Shown piece after piece: positions 11,438 to 21,935 of a stretch of 64,000 nucleotides of DNA. A program made the position numbers and the translations under genes. The DNA is from Yponomeuta sedellus (taxonomy: Eukaryota; Arthropoda; Insecta; Lepidoptera; Yponomeutidae): assembly GCA_934045075.1 (NCBI GenBank), contig OW203727.1, positions 24,069,311 through 24,133,310 on the forward strand, written 5' to 3'. The number at the start of each line of letters is the position of its first letter. The first letter of the stretch is position 1. The notes below the pieces were generated by a model. The model did not search any database. It had not been told where the DNA came from and saw only the letters and a list, made by a program, of their open reading frames with translations.

Positions 11438-11565
11438 CTGATAATTCTCTCCGTGTTGGTGGCGACAGCGCTGGCCGGCCCCGTGCTGTACCAGGGAAAG
11501 GACAAGGAAGCGCAAACCCTCCGCTTCGACAATTACAACATCGGTACCGACGGATACAAATACCA
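11438..11565 (+). CDS. RR-1 cuticular protein, exon with signal peptide (5' end missing)
   Basis: A coding exon of a secreted structural protein that binds chitin in soft cuticle. An acceptor (TCTCTCACAG) precedes 11438. The frame starts LIILSVLVATALAG, the hydrophobic core and small-residue cleavage site of a signal peptide, then runs PVLYQGKDKEAQTL and FDNYNIGTDGYKY. The exon stops at 11565 before the strong donor GTGAGT, two bases into a Gln codon. The exon is 42 codons plus two bases. In insect cuticle genes a tiny first exon normally supplies the Met plus two or three residues, followed by a phase-0 intron. That matches the start here, but I could not find that exon. The frame joins without error to 15494-15689. 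Confidence 0.88.
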
Positions 11566-11597
11566 GTGAGTATTATTGCACTGTCAATCCCCATGAA

Positions 11598-11645
11598 ATA
11601 GATAGATAGAGAACACTTTATTGTACATAATTAATCACCAATTAT
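11598..11645 (-). mobile_element. Retroposon tail scrap in the intron
   Basis: (GATA)n followed by GAGAACACTTTATTGTAC, as at 4428. Confidence 0.45.
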
Positions 11646-11735
11646 TTTATAAATTATTGATATTATGTAAGTAATCGTGATTAGTTATTTTCTTCAATAT
11701 GTATGTACGTATAATTATTATATCTATTTATTTAT

Positions 11736-11992
11736 ATATCGCTCATTTGGCAGAATATTGACGCAAATGTCCTTTTTCCAATTTCACAGGAGAGACCGTT
11801 GTTTCATTCAGAAGTGTTAGAACTTTGTCAAAATGCCACAACGACAGTGGCGCTGTCACGCGATAAAAAACAAAACTACATTACTGTCATTTTTTCCCCA
11901 AGTGTAAACAGTAAATTCGGGTGTTTTGGCATACTTAACTCAAATTGGCAAAAAAGTACATTTGCGTCATTATTCTGCCAAATGAGCGATAT
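11736..11992. mobile_element. MITE with 35-bp terminal inverted repeats
   Basis: ATATCGCTCATTTGGCAGAA at the left is exactly inverted at the right (TTCTGCCAAATGAGCGATAT). Complementarity continues through TGACGCAAATGT with one mismatch. The interior is not coding. Lies in the cuticle gene intron. Confidence 0.85.
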
Positions 11993-12029
11993 GTATTATT
12001 GGTTGTGTAGGTTTATCATATTTTTTATT

Positions 12030-12460
12030 ATTCAGACCCCCCCCCCCCCCTTCCCCTGTAGGTTTAAGTTAATATATCTCCCTATGTTTTTTATTATTGT
12101 ATTCCACCTTCTTTTCCTGCACTACCCTTTGCCAGTCTCTTCAACACCAAAGGTTTGCTGGAAGAGAATGCTCCTTGCATTAAGCACGCCCTTGTACATT
12201 TACTCATGTAATTAGTGCAATAAAGAATTAAAATAAATAAAAATGGAAATTACCCAGATATTTCTTAACCTAAGAGTACAGACGGCGGCCTTATCACTGT
12301 GTGATCACACAAGTCATCTCTTCCAGACAACCTTTGGATGAACTGGACTGGACATTAGAGAAGGAAGTAGATGTAAAAAAAAACCACAGAAAACGATAAT
12401 TTCAGAGGTAAATACATGGCTAAATAACAGTTTGAATAAATAAAATTATCAACAGATACA
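12030..12460. mobile_element. LINE-type 3' tails and C-run
   Basis: A C11 run at about 12039 is followed by a + strand retroposon tail (GTTTGCTGGAAGAGAATGC, GTGCAATAAAGAATTAAAAT) at 12110-12240. Then comes an inverted scrap with GGCGGCCTTATCACTG and CAGACAACCTTTGGATG, related to 4515-4560. Confidence 0.45.
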
Positions 12461-12467
12461 TACAAAT

Positions 12468-12810
12468 AGTTATGCCGCACAATGGCAATAGCTTCTGCAC
12501 GCCACGGTACGAACTGGCGGTGGGTGGCAGAGGATTTCGTACCTCGCTTTCTTAATGTCGTTTATCCTCCCTATCATGTGTTATCGGTAAACCTTCTATG
12601 ACTACTTTGGCCGCCCTCTTATTAAGCCAAACTAAAGTGGAGATGGGTGGGATACCAATCTTCACTTTAGTTTCGTAATTCATTGAAAAAGAAATATCAG
12701 GGCCCTGCTTCATGTAACTAACTTTTACAGACAGACATTGGTCAGCAAACAGTTCACAGTTATAGTAAATAGTACGATTGAAAAAGAAACAATAGTGTTT
12801 CATAGAACAG
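12468..12810 (-). repeat. Probable dispersed retroposon piece
   Basis: CAGAGGATTTCGTACCTCGC with ATGCCGCACAATGGCAATAG looks like repeat sequence, though no second copy is in the window. A reverse frame of 83 codons (12552-12803) has no motif I recognise. Confidence 0.3.
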
Positions 12811-12814
12811 CATT

Positions 12815-13831
<1,017 letters not shown>

Positions 13832-13904
13832 ACCTGAGATTTCCGCACTTAGCCTCATACGTGTATTGGGCCATTGTACGTGTACGTAGCAAGCGCTAAG
13901 GTAC

Positions 13905-14075
13905 GCTAACACCTCAGACACTAGGGTTTCCTTACGATGTTTTCCTTCACCGTCAGCGAGTAGTATTGCTACTATAATTTCACAAATGTCCATAACTTAG
14001 AAAACAAAGTCATTGGTACATGCCGGGGTTCGAACCCACGACCTACCGATTGAGAAGCCGGCGTTCTACACAATT
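13905..14075 (-). mobile_element. tRNA-headed SINE, family B
   Basis: Reverse strand: a tRNA-like head with B box GGGTTCGAACCC near 14030, then CATGTACCAATGACTTTG and a body with CGTAAGGAAACCCTAG. Copies occur at 17640-18245, 27800-28005, 33085-33255, 53440-53614 and 58015-58265. Confidence 0.65.
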
Positions 14076-14469
14076 TTTTTTATGTCGCACAATGAAGCCG
14101 ATTCTCGACCATGCATAGACGCAAAATATTGAACGGCTTAGACATTACTCGCATAAAAAGAAGATAAGATAACTCGACATGGTCATTAGACATTTATTTT
14201 CCCATTCGAATTCAATCTAGCGTGGTGTTCAGAATAAAGATTTTGGCGGTCGCTCGATTTTTTTACGTAGAATTCAAGTCATAAGCCTGAAGAATCGTAT
14301 ACGAATTATTTGCTTAAGAAGTGACAATTGGCTCCAATGTGTTTGATAAAGCGGTAGTAGTGACCTTGCAATGTACAATGTCACTACTCTTCGTCTATAA
14401 AATGGCAGTAAATGTAAAATTAGGTACTAGTTTTTTTACTATTAGGCTTATTTTCTTTTAAATATCGTT

Positions 14470-14690
14470 ATCAAACATTGTACTCGTATGTCCCCACTGC
14501 TGGGGCTCGGGTCTCTTCCTGCATCGCAGGAACGTTAGTACATACTCCACCACGGGGGCCGAGTCCGGATTGTAAGACAGTGGCGGGCCTTACTGTCAGA
14601 AGTTATCAAGCCGCCCATAAGGCTTCTGCCATGGCTTAACGACTGACATTATATGAGAGCCGGCACCAACGGCTTAACGTGCCTTGCGAA
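14470..14690 (-). mobile_element. 5'-truncated 5S-derived SINE
   Basis: From the tail words TGTCCCCACTGCTGGGGCTC to GGCTTAACGTGCCTTGCGAA, then it stops before the 5S-like head. Lies in the cuticle gene intron. Confidence 0.65.
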
Positions 14691-14767
14691 ATAAATATTT
14701 ATTTCAGACTTACTTAACAAAAACAGTATACAAATAAAAACACATGAAGCACTTACAAAAACACGGA

Positions 14768-15467
14768 TCCTTCAAAGCACTCCTCAGCGCCATTGGATAC
14801 GCTACCCGATACGTGGCGACGTTTTTCGCAACCACAGACCATACAACACATCAAATAACGCTAAGGTTACTCAAAACGTGCTCAAAACTGAGTATATGAA
14901 CTATTGTTCATATACTCAGATGTAAATTACTTTTTATTAAAAGTAATTTACATCCTAATGATATTTACCCAGTGGTCAATAAAAGGACTCTGAATATCAC
15001 TTGCTATCGACTTATACGTCTCCTTCCAAGCACTCCTTAGCGCCATTGGATACGCTACCCGATCCGAGGCGACATTTTTCGCAACCACAGACCAAACAAC
15101 ACATCAAGTAACGCTAAGGTCACTCAAAACGTGCTCAAAACTGATTATATGAACAAAAAAAAAGTAATTTACATCCTAATGATATTTACCCAGTGGCCAA
15201 TAAAAGGACTCACTTGCTATCGACTTATACGTCTCCTTCAAAGCACTCCTTAGCGCCATTGGATACGCTACCCGATCCGTGGCGACGGTTGCGAGTAACG
15301 CTAAGGTTACTCAAAATGTGCTCAAAACTGAGTCCATAAACAATAAAAAGCAAGCAATATATATATATACTCTCAGATCTTTCTATGATCTGAGTATATC
15401 CTAATGATATTTACCCAGTGGCCAATAAAAGGAGTTTGAGTATCACTTGCTATGGACTTATACGTCT
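14768..15467 (+). repeat. Three-unit tandem array with nested palindromes
   Basis: Units start at 14768, 15021 and 15234 with TCCTTCAAAGCACTCC or a near match, and are 253, 213 and 234 bp long. Each ends with ACTTGCTATCGACTTATACG or a close variant. The last unit runs to within about 25 bp of the splice acceptor of the final cuticle exon. Unit 1 holds two adjacent perfect palindromes that unit 2 lacks. Confidence 0.9.
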
Positions 15468-15493
15468 AAGCCCTATTATTTCTCTTTTAACAG

Positions 15494-15689
15494 AGTGGAG
15501 ACCTCAAACGGCATTAAGCAGGAGGAAGAAGGTGTTCTTGAGAACGTCGGTCAAGAAAACGAGTCTCTGGTCGTCCGCGGCTCCTACTCTTACCTCAGCG
15601 ATAACGGAGTGGTCTACGAGGTTGAATACGTCGCTGACGCCAACGGCTTCCATCCCGTGGGTATCCATATACCCAAGAACCAATTCTAA
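15494..15689 (+). CDS. RR-1 cuticular protein, final exon with chitin-binding R&R domain
   Basis: The acceptor TCTCTTTTAACAG precedes 15494. Joined to 11438-11565 it completes a Gln codon and reads VETSNGIKQEEEGVLENVGQ, then a stretch ending VVRGSYSYLSDNG, then VVYEVEYVADANGFHPVG and IHIPKNQF, then TAA. This is the extended Rebers-Riddiford consensus of the RR-1 class: ETSNG, GSYSY, the aromatic YxVxYxAD and NGFxPxGxHIP. The two exons encode 107 residues, normal for a small larval or pupal cuticle protein. The domain is intact with no stop or frameshift. Expression is likely tied to the moult cycle in epidermis, from family knowledge and not from this sequence. The unresolved first exon leaves open whether the gene is functional. 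Confidence 0.92.
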
Positions 15690-15777
15690 GAGACGTACAC
15701 CTTACACAACTAGAAAGAGAGAACGGACCTAGAAAACTGACCAGTATTTGTCTCGGATGTCGCAAGGATACTAGGGT

Positions 15778-15783
15778 AATAAA
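15778..15783 (+). terminator. Polyadenylation signal of the cuticle gene
   Basis: AATAAA lies 89 bp after the stop codon, a usual distance for insect genes. Confidence 0.7.
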
Positions 15784-15829
15784 TTGTATTGAATTTTTGA
15801 CTGTGTTTGATTATACTATTTTTATTTTT

Positions 15830-15998
15830 AACTAGCTGACCCAGCGAACTTCGTACCGGATAACAGTCGATTCTTAAATATTTTTTTTATTTTTTTCTCC
15901 GTAAGAACCATCCTCGAATTTCAAGGAATATTCTAAAAAAAGAATTAGCGAAATCGGTTCAGCTGCTCTCGAGATTTGCGCTTACCAACACATTCAGG
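15830..15998 (+). mobile_element. Dispersed retroposon beginning CTAGCTGACCCAGCGAAC
   Basis: CTGACCCAGCGAACTTCGTA is a word I associate with very common insect retroelement tails. GAATTAGCGAAATCGGTTCA follows. Family identity comes from memory of similar sequence, not from a search. Confidence 0.4.
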
Positions 15999-15999
15999 A

Positions 16000-16310
16000 A
16001 TTAATTTTTATATTTTAGATGCACTAACCCGTGCTAAGGACAATTTTAAAAAACCTAATTAGAGGCTAAAAATTCCACCCATGCCGGGATTCGAACCCGT
16101 TTCGAATCGAACCGTTGTGTTTGATTGTACCCGAAACTGGCGAGGCTATATTGCCAAGTGAAGCAAATTGCTTCAGCCAGATGTCGCCGTACGTAATACA
16201 GAGAGTGTTGTATTAGCTCAGTTGGGAGAGCGCTGGCACGGATAGCCAGAGGTCGCGGGTTCGGATCCCGGCATGGGTGGAATTTTAAGCCTCTAAGTAG
16301 GTTTTTAAAA
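16000..16310 (-). mobile_element. Fold-back tRNA-SINE, long copy
   Basis: The 3' tail (reverse: ACGGGTTAGTGCAT) is at the left. Then come the inverted body (AGAGGCTAAAAATTCCACCC), a GCAAATTGCTTCAGCCAGAT centre, and a tRNA-like head read rightward (TTAGCTCAGTTGGGAGAG; GGTTCGGATCCC). The mirrored body ends GTAGGTTTTTAAAA. No clear target duplication was found. Confidence 0.75.
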
Positions 16311-16401
16311 GAGACTATATTGGCTTATCAGCCTTACCCTGCATATTGCGGGGTCTAGTCTTTTCATTTATTAGTGGATTCGCTCACAATTGTTTACTTC
16401 T

Positions 16402-16560
16402 TAACACATTTACATACAGGCACATACATTGCTTCTGGCCCCACACTAGGATACCCTGTGTCGTGGGAACCAGAAACAATGACATCACAAACATGTAAAC
16501 ATCTAAGTACTGGTTTTTTTTTGTTCCGAACCGGGATTTGAACCCGGGACCTTCTCACCT
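16402..16560 (-). mobile_element. tRNA-headed SINE, family A (truncated head)
   Basis: Matches 4213-4360, including TGGCCCCACACTAGGATACC. It stops within the tRNA-like part after GGGATTTGAACCCGGGACC. Confidence 0.65.
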
Positions 16561-16701
16561 AAAAGACTGAGAAAAAATGATAGACATTTAATATTTCAAT
16601 TAAGTGAACAGTAAAAGTATTACTTAATGATTCGCTTTAATCATACATAGTTTTATATTTAACGGGTCTAATTACGTCTATTTACTAGCTTAAACGTAAT
16701 C

Positions 16702-16742
16702 ACCTTATTTCCCGACGTTTCTAGAGCGTCGGGAAATAAGGT
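16702..16742. repeat. Perfect 16-bp palindrome, 9-nt spacer
   Basis: ACCTTATTTCCCGACG at 16702-16717 is exactly complementary to 16727-16742. Confidence 0.9.
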
Positions 16743-17137
16743 AATTATTTCTTTCGCGAAAAAAAATTATGTTGCTTTTTAAGTAGGAGGTACAGTGCTA
16801 CACAAGAAATAAGTCTCGCGGATGTACCTGCGCAGATGACCATATTTTGGATGTGCGGTAAGTTGATCGACCAATCAGATAGTTTCATTTTATGGCAGGC
16901 CGCGCGCCTTTGTTGCTATTGGTTGATTCAACGTCATCGATGCAGGTGACTATTAGTTTGGCAATATTAGCGTGAGCGAAATAGGTAGCGCTACAGTGGC
17001 AATCAATTCTGCACCTTAACCGTACCGGTTAAAGATCATATTGAATGTACTTATAGCTTCGGGTACTTTCGTTACACTTCTTCCTAGTCTGCGCGCACGT
17101 AGATTCCCGAAGGGACTTTTATGATGTGTAGTACTGT

Positions 17138-17572
17138 AATAGTACATTACACAACTAGGGTGGTAATACAAAGAAAGGCCGAGATCGCAGAAGTTTGCGG
17201 CCCGAGCTGCAAGCGAGGGACGTAATATGCGATCGAGATTCTTTATTACCTCCCGCGTTGTGTACATCTTTTTATGTCTACACTTGGCCAGAAAGCGGCT
17301 TTTTCCGTACGCCTCGCGTACGGAAAAAGCTGGCTCGTGTCGCGTACGGAAAAGTACGCCTCGCGTACGGAAAAAGCCGGCTCGTGTCGCGTACGGAAAA
17401 GTACGCCTCGCGTACGGAAAAAGCCGGCTCGTGTCGCGTACGGAAAAGTACGCCTCGCGTACGGAAAAAGCCGGCTCGTGTCGCGTACGGAAAAATACGC
17501 CTCGCGTACGGAAAAGTTCTGCGATCTCGGCCTTTCTTTGTATTACCACCCTAGTTGTGTAATGTACTATTA
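17138..17572. mobile_element. TIR element (MITE) with an internal 47-bp minisatellite
   Basis: Terminal repeats of about 55 bp: TAATAGTACATTACACAACT at the left is exactly inverted at the right end, and the match continues inward to CGAGATCGCAGAA. Between them, 17308-17515 is built of about four units of 47 bp. Each unit contains CCTCGCGTACGGAAAAAGCC and GCTCGTGTCGCGTACGG. Four overlapping frames here encode repeated RTEKYAS / RVRKSTP peptides and are artefacts of the repeat. Confidence 0.9.
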
Positions 17573-17639
17573 CGTTTTAAAGTTTTCATCGTATAATTGC
17601 GGTGGTCACGGGAACAGTAGGTAATATTGAAAACACAAC

Positions 17640-18245
17640 ATTACACACCACACTCTGTGTTTGTGTAGCTTGTAAACCTACCACTGCAGGGCACAGGACT
17701 TCCCTCAGAGATACAGTATGGGCTTAATTACCGCGCGTGCTCAAGGTGGATTGGCAATTTCAAACGCTGCAAAAAGCGTACTTGGTGAGGTGCTGCTATT
17801 TGCACACCTCAAACATTAAGGGCGAGATAAATAGTCGTTGCTTAGCCCAAGTCCGTACTCAAGCTTCCCTAAGCATTACTTCAGGCTAACTTAGCTAAGT
17901 ATCAAAGTAGACGTTTGCTTAGCTAAGCATGTTCTTAGGCCAATGCTAAAGAATTAGTCCGGGTTTCGCGACTTAGAGAGTGCCAAAGTACTGTCTATGA
18001 TAGACAAATCGATTCTTAAGCAAGTGCTTTCGCTAAGACTCGTTCTTAGAAGCCACTATTTATCTCGCCCTAAGGTTTCATCACGAGGCTTTACCGTTAG
18101 CGAATAGTATTGCTACTATAACTTCACAATTGTAATTGAGTTAGAAAAAAAGTCATTGGTACTTGCCTGCACTGGAAATCGAACCTGGGACTCTCGCTTC
18201 CGAGACATTGTGCAACCCAATGGGTAACTGCCGCTCTACACCAAA
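17640..18245 (-). mobile_element. tRNA-SINE family B and its 5' partner, split by a MITE
   Basis: At the left, the words GGGCACAGGACTTCCCTCAG and GTGGATTGGCAATTTC are shared with 31335-31425 and 58025-58115. The SINE continues after the MITE with GGTTTCATCACGAGGC and a tRNA-like head (B box GAAATCGAACCTGG). Confidence 0.65.
17820..18070. mobile_element. PIF/Harbinger-like MITE
   Basis: GGGCGAGATAAATAGT at the left end is exactly inverted at the right (ACTATTTATCTCGCCC). TAA directly flanks both sides (17817-17819 and 18071-18073). TWA-type 3-bp duplications are typical of PIF/Harbinger elements. The interior is rich in CTTAGC words. Confidence 0.75.
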
Positions 18246-18610
18246 GTTATAAACCCTCTATATAGAAAAAATATTGGCGATACTTGGACAGTCAGATAAC
18301 TTTGTAAAGTAATAAATAAATTGACACTCGAAAAGTCCTAGACGGCAAAATCTCATGGCTTGGTAGTAAAGACAAAAGAGTTAATACGTTTGTAAGGAAG
18401 CTCGCTTCTCAAAGGGACAGGTAAAAGGCTTTCTTTTAGTCGTGTATGACTGAAGGTAACAATCCATTACTTGCTTTGTGAAAGTACAGCTTTTGCACTA
18501 CGAGAGACCAGCACAAAAGAGACCTGAAAAAACTGTGTGTTGCTTTTTTTACGCTATGAAGTTTTCATCACAGTAATAATTTTCTAAGGTTAACACGAGC
18601 ACTAGACATA

Positions 18611-18754
18611 ATTAAAACTGTTTCTATACGGATTTAATCTCGTTTATTACATTTTTACAATTTTCCGACGTTTCGGCACTTATACAGGTGCCGTGGTCTG
18701 AAAATTGTGAAAATGTAATAAACGAGCATAAATCCGTATAGAAACAGTTTTAAT
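18611..18754. mobile_element. Hairpin MITE with TA target duplication
   Basis: ATTAAAACTGTTTCTATACG is mirrored at the right end (CGTATAGAAACAGTTTTAAT), flanked by TA on both sides. The arms continue to a short loop with GGCACTTATACAGGTGCC. Relative of 10947-11156. Confidence 0.85.
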
Positions 18755-18837
18755 TATAGTAATAGTTGTCAATATTTCCATAATTTTTATGTGTTTTATT
18801 TTGTGGTATTTATTATAAATTTCTTCAAAGTACCCGG

Positions 18838-18935
18838 AGCCGGCGTGCATGAAACGACTAATGAACGTTGACGAAGTGCAGGTGATCTGTCAGGATCGTG
18901 GCAAGTAGCAGTCCCTGGTCTGCAGGCGTGAGCTT
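18838..18935 (+). mobile_element. LINE C-terminal fragment
   Basis: Encodes ACMKRLMNVDEVQVICQDRG followed by a stop in the same frame. It is homologous to the end of the frame at 30053-30322. Confidence 0.6.
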
Positions 18936-19368
18936 ATGCATAGGATCCATTACGGTTGTATTAAGTTACGTCCTGTGCCACAACGTATGTAACACGATAG
19001 TCGTATAAGGTCATCAGTGCCACGATGGTCAATTGCAATTGATATCGACTTGAACTCGTCGTGTTTACCGCAATTATGGTCTTTGATATTAACTTATACT
19101 ACGCGATAATGTAATGAATTAGATACTTAATTTTTTTATTAATTTCGTATATTTACTTTTTAACTCACTGTTTAAAATTAATTATATAACAGTAATGGCA
19201 TGTATTATGTACCTAACTTAATTAGTATTCATATAGTATAGGAAGAGCGAGGCCAGGAAATGTGTCTATAGACTTAATAGAAAATCCCCATCACAATCTA
19301 AAAGTAATGTTAAGTTGGTAACGAAATACAATATTTTATTTATTTATTTTTATCACTTAATTCAATCG

Positions 19369-19665
19369 CTAAACACAATCACTTGTTTCGGTGTTCCTTT
19401 CGTTATGTCTTTGATGACTTGAAAACAAGACTACGATGATCTCTAGCAAGTGGATGAAACAGGCAAACACACAGAAGATACTAAAAAGGCCTATTTGTAC
19501 GATTGCTGTAGTCGCTAAAGAGGCTTGCAGTAGCCGTGCCAACGTGCACTCACCTAGATCAAAGTTAATCAAAGGGAAACCACAAAGGACCGAAAAAGCA
19601 CTTCCATTGTGGTAAATAGTTCTGTGCAGTCGCACGGTGAGGTAAGATGCTCTGCTGCTGTTTTT
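19369..19665 (-). CDS. Candidate terminal exon of a membrane protein (unassigned)
   Basis: A reverse-strand open frame with no family I can name. From about 19665 it reads SRASYLTVRLHRTIYHNGSA, then GFPLINFDLGECTLARLLQ. A stretch of about 30 hydrophobic residues follows, with IVQIGLFSIFCVFACFIHLL at its centre, and a polar tail ends NTETSDCV. AATAAATAAATAAA lies about 20 bp after the stop, as for a real 3' end. There is no convincing start codon, so an upstream exon would be needed, and the acceptor before it (CAGCAGCAG) has a poor pyrimidine tract. A donor-like GTGAGT also lies inside the frame. It may be a chance frame. Confidence 0.28.
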   Translation of the reverse strand, partial: KNSSRASYLTVRLHRTIYHNGSAFSVLCGFPLINFDLGECTLARLLQASLATTAIVQIGLFSIFCVFACFIHLLEIIVVLFSSHQRHNERNTETSDCV

Positions 19666-19797
19666 TCATACTGGCAGTAATCAGACTATTCTGTGGCTTT
19701 TTTATATATCTAAAGACATTGTTAATCAACAGTTAAAAAAAACACTTGGAACAAGTGATATTATATTATTTAAATTAATTAATAGCTAACGTTTCAG

Positions 19798-20453
19798 ATG
19801 TTGTTTTACCTCGGATGCGTATTATTACTAAGGTATGTTTTTTTATGTTAAAATACAATACAATATGTACTTAAATTTTTACAGTATCCTGACCGGACTC
19901 CGGTATACAAGTAAGTTATATACATCGTTTGTATCTATATATATCTTTTACTATAACTTCTTAAGATGGAAATATGGAAGAGCTGTAGCTTTAGCTGGTG
20001 ATTTGTTCTGACTAGTTGCAACTGAAATGTGAAATTTTGGAATTTATTTAGCAAAATTTGTATGCAGCAAATTCATATGCATAACTTTGCAGTAGTAATC
20101 ATTTTGCTACCTTGTATAGTAGGTAAACGTAAAAACCGGTCAAGTAAGAATCCAACCGAAATATCGATTATGAGGTCAATTTAAGAGATATATATATCTA
20201 TAGGTAACAGAGACAAATAGATAAACTAGGATTAATGAGCGTACCTATATCATTTGTTTTGCTGTGTGTTTTGTTAGACAAATAGTTATCTGTTTTATCT
20301 CATAAGATACCCTTGGCACCACTCAGGTACGAATCCACTACCAGTAAAGTCAGTACCCGGGAGCAGAGCATACTCTCAGATGTTTTAGCTGCAACAGATA
20401 CGTTCATAGTGGGTGGAGATTACATCTGCGACGGTAACACAAAGACTCTTTGA
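19798..20453 (+). CDS. Candidate small secreted protein, three exons (unassigned)
   Basis: ATG at 19798 opens MLFYLGCVLLL and ends at the donor GTATGT (19833). An acceptor (TTTTTACAG) gives exon 19885, encoding SILTGLRYT. Together they form a good signal peptide. A third open stretch from 20327 reads YESTTSKVSTREQSILSDVL, then AATDTFIVGGDYICDGN, ending in TGA at 20453. The best donor after exon 2 (GTAAGT at 19911) puts exon 3 out of frame; a weaker one at 19915 keeps it in frame. A TATA-like word lies near 19700. The peptide matches no family I know. Either a real lineage-specific gene or chance. Confidence 0.3.
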
Positions 20454-20459
20454 TTTCAA

Positions 20460-21060
20460 CGTCGTGTTTCAGGAGGCGTAAAGACACCTCAGTGTGTGAC
20501 TGCTTTCGTGGCGGCCTGAAGTATTACTCTCTGCCAAACAAAAACCTCAAAAGTAGAAAAAGTTTAAAAAATGAAAATGAAAATTTGAACTCTTTATTTC
20601 ATTAAAATATGCACAAAAAATTCTAGCTCTGAAAGCTAAAAATAGATAGAGAACACTTTATCTTCTACACAAGATTATAGTGCTTCCAGAGGTTGCTCTC
20701 ATGATGATTTTGACGATCATTCCACTCCGTTTGCATGTACTTTTAAGTTCTTGTTTTACTTACATGCAAGTAATTATATTAAATTATATTATATATGTAG
20801 AAGAATTAATATTATAGCGTTAGTAGGGTAAGTGGGACGCACTACCTTTCCCTGGAATTAGGGGCAGGCAATACGTCCCCCTCAAATTGGTAATATTTTT
20901 TTATGTTTATTCAGTGTCTTAATTCGTGGTCCTTTCCTCAAGTTTTTCTACTGTAATTATTAGGAGTTTGTTAAACAATAAAAACTAGAATAAAAAATCA
21001 CCGGTAAACCGACTGCTGAGCATTAACTACAAAGCAGGCGGGACCAAGCCAGGTACTTAA
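20460..21060. other. Intergenic, retroposon tail scraps
   Basis: Contains GATAGAGAACACTTTAT at 20645, as at 4434. Otherwise AT-rich with no gene seen. Confidence 0.4.
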
Positions 21061-21065
21061 CTATG

Positions 21066-21250
21066 AGTTCGTTATCAACACTTGTATGTCCCCACTGCTG
21101 GGGCACGGGTCTCTTCCTGCATCGCAGAAAGGTTAGGCCATACTCCACCACGAGGGCCAAGTCCTGGTTAGTGGAGGATTGCAAGACAGTGGCGGGCCTT
21201 ACTATCAGAAGTTATCAAGCCGCCCACAAGGCCTCTGACATAGCTTAATG
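21066..21250 (-). mobile_element. 5'-truncated 5S-derived SINE
   Basis: Runs from TATGTCCCCACTGCTGGGGC to AAGGCCTCTGACATAGC; the head is missing. Confidence 0.65.
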
Positions 21251-21930
21251 ACATGGCGGACTAATAAATTAGAGAAGATATACAAAAACAAACATACAGA
21301 ATGATAATTTCGGACGGAAATAGGTACATGCCAAAATAACAGTGTGAATAAATGACGTAGGCTATAGATGTAGGTTTATCTAATGTCATTTTATATGAAA
21401 ACGATTAATTCAAGTAAGATGGTGAATCTTGTGAATCACCCTGCGGTCCAAAAAAAAATACCCCTGAAAAGCAAAACAAGTCATACCTAAAAAGACATCC
21501 CTACATAAAGGTAGTCGCATACTAGCGTGTTAAGGGCGCGCGCACACGGCGCCAGCTGCGCGCGATGGTCGGCGTTAATATTACAGGTGCCCTTGATCTA
21601 TCGCCGGTACGTGGGCCGTGGCGTCAGGGATGAGCTTATAGCGGTTTTCCGACTACACGCGGGATTTTCCAACTTGTTTGTGAAAAAGCAGCCAGAAGAG
21701 TCGCAAATTGTTTGTCCATACATGAAGCTTTTTATCCATATAACAAGAACGAAGCTGTTCGCGCCTACGTTCTATTGGATTTTTTTTAAAGCTATGGTTC
21801 TCTCTCTTGTCTATGGATGACAAAACTAACGAGCGGGCTCCACGCGTTTTTTGTAATACTTTTGCCGTTATTAAATATAATCGTACAATTTAAGAGTTTT
21901 ACTGAAGATTCGAAACGGAAGCTGATAATA
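21251..21930. other. No recognised gene upstream of the LINE
   Basis: Includes a GC-rich patch at 21534-21650 (GCGCGCACACGGCGCCAGC). The 97-codon frame at 21527-21820 matches no LINE domain I recognise. Confidence 0.35.
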
Positions 21931-21935
21931 ACTTA

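Noticed and set aside
12552..12803. 83-codon reverse frame beginning MKHYCFFF
   Set aside because: No recognised domain; it abuts the microsatellite and overlaps repeat-like sequence.
15418..15732. 104-codon frame overlapping the cuticle exon
   Set aside because: Wrong frame; the RR-1 consensus lies in the frame ending at 15689.
17016..17624. Four overlapping frames of 110-177 codons with repeated arginine-rich peptides
   Set aside because: They follow the 47-bp minisatellite in a MITE, occur on both strands, and have no conserved start or domain.
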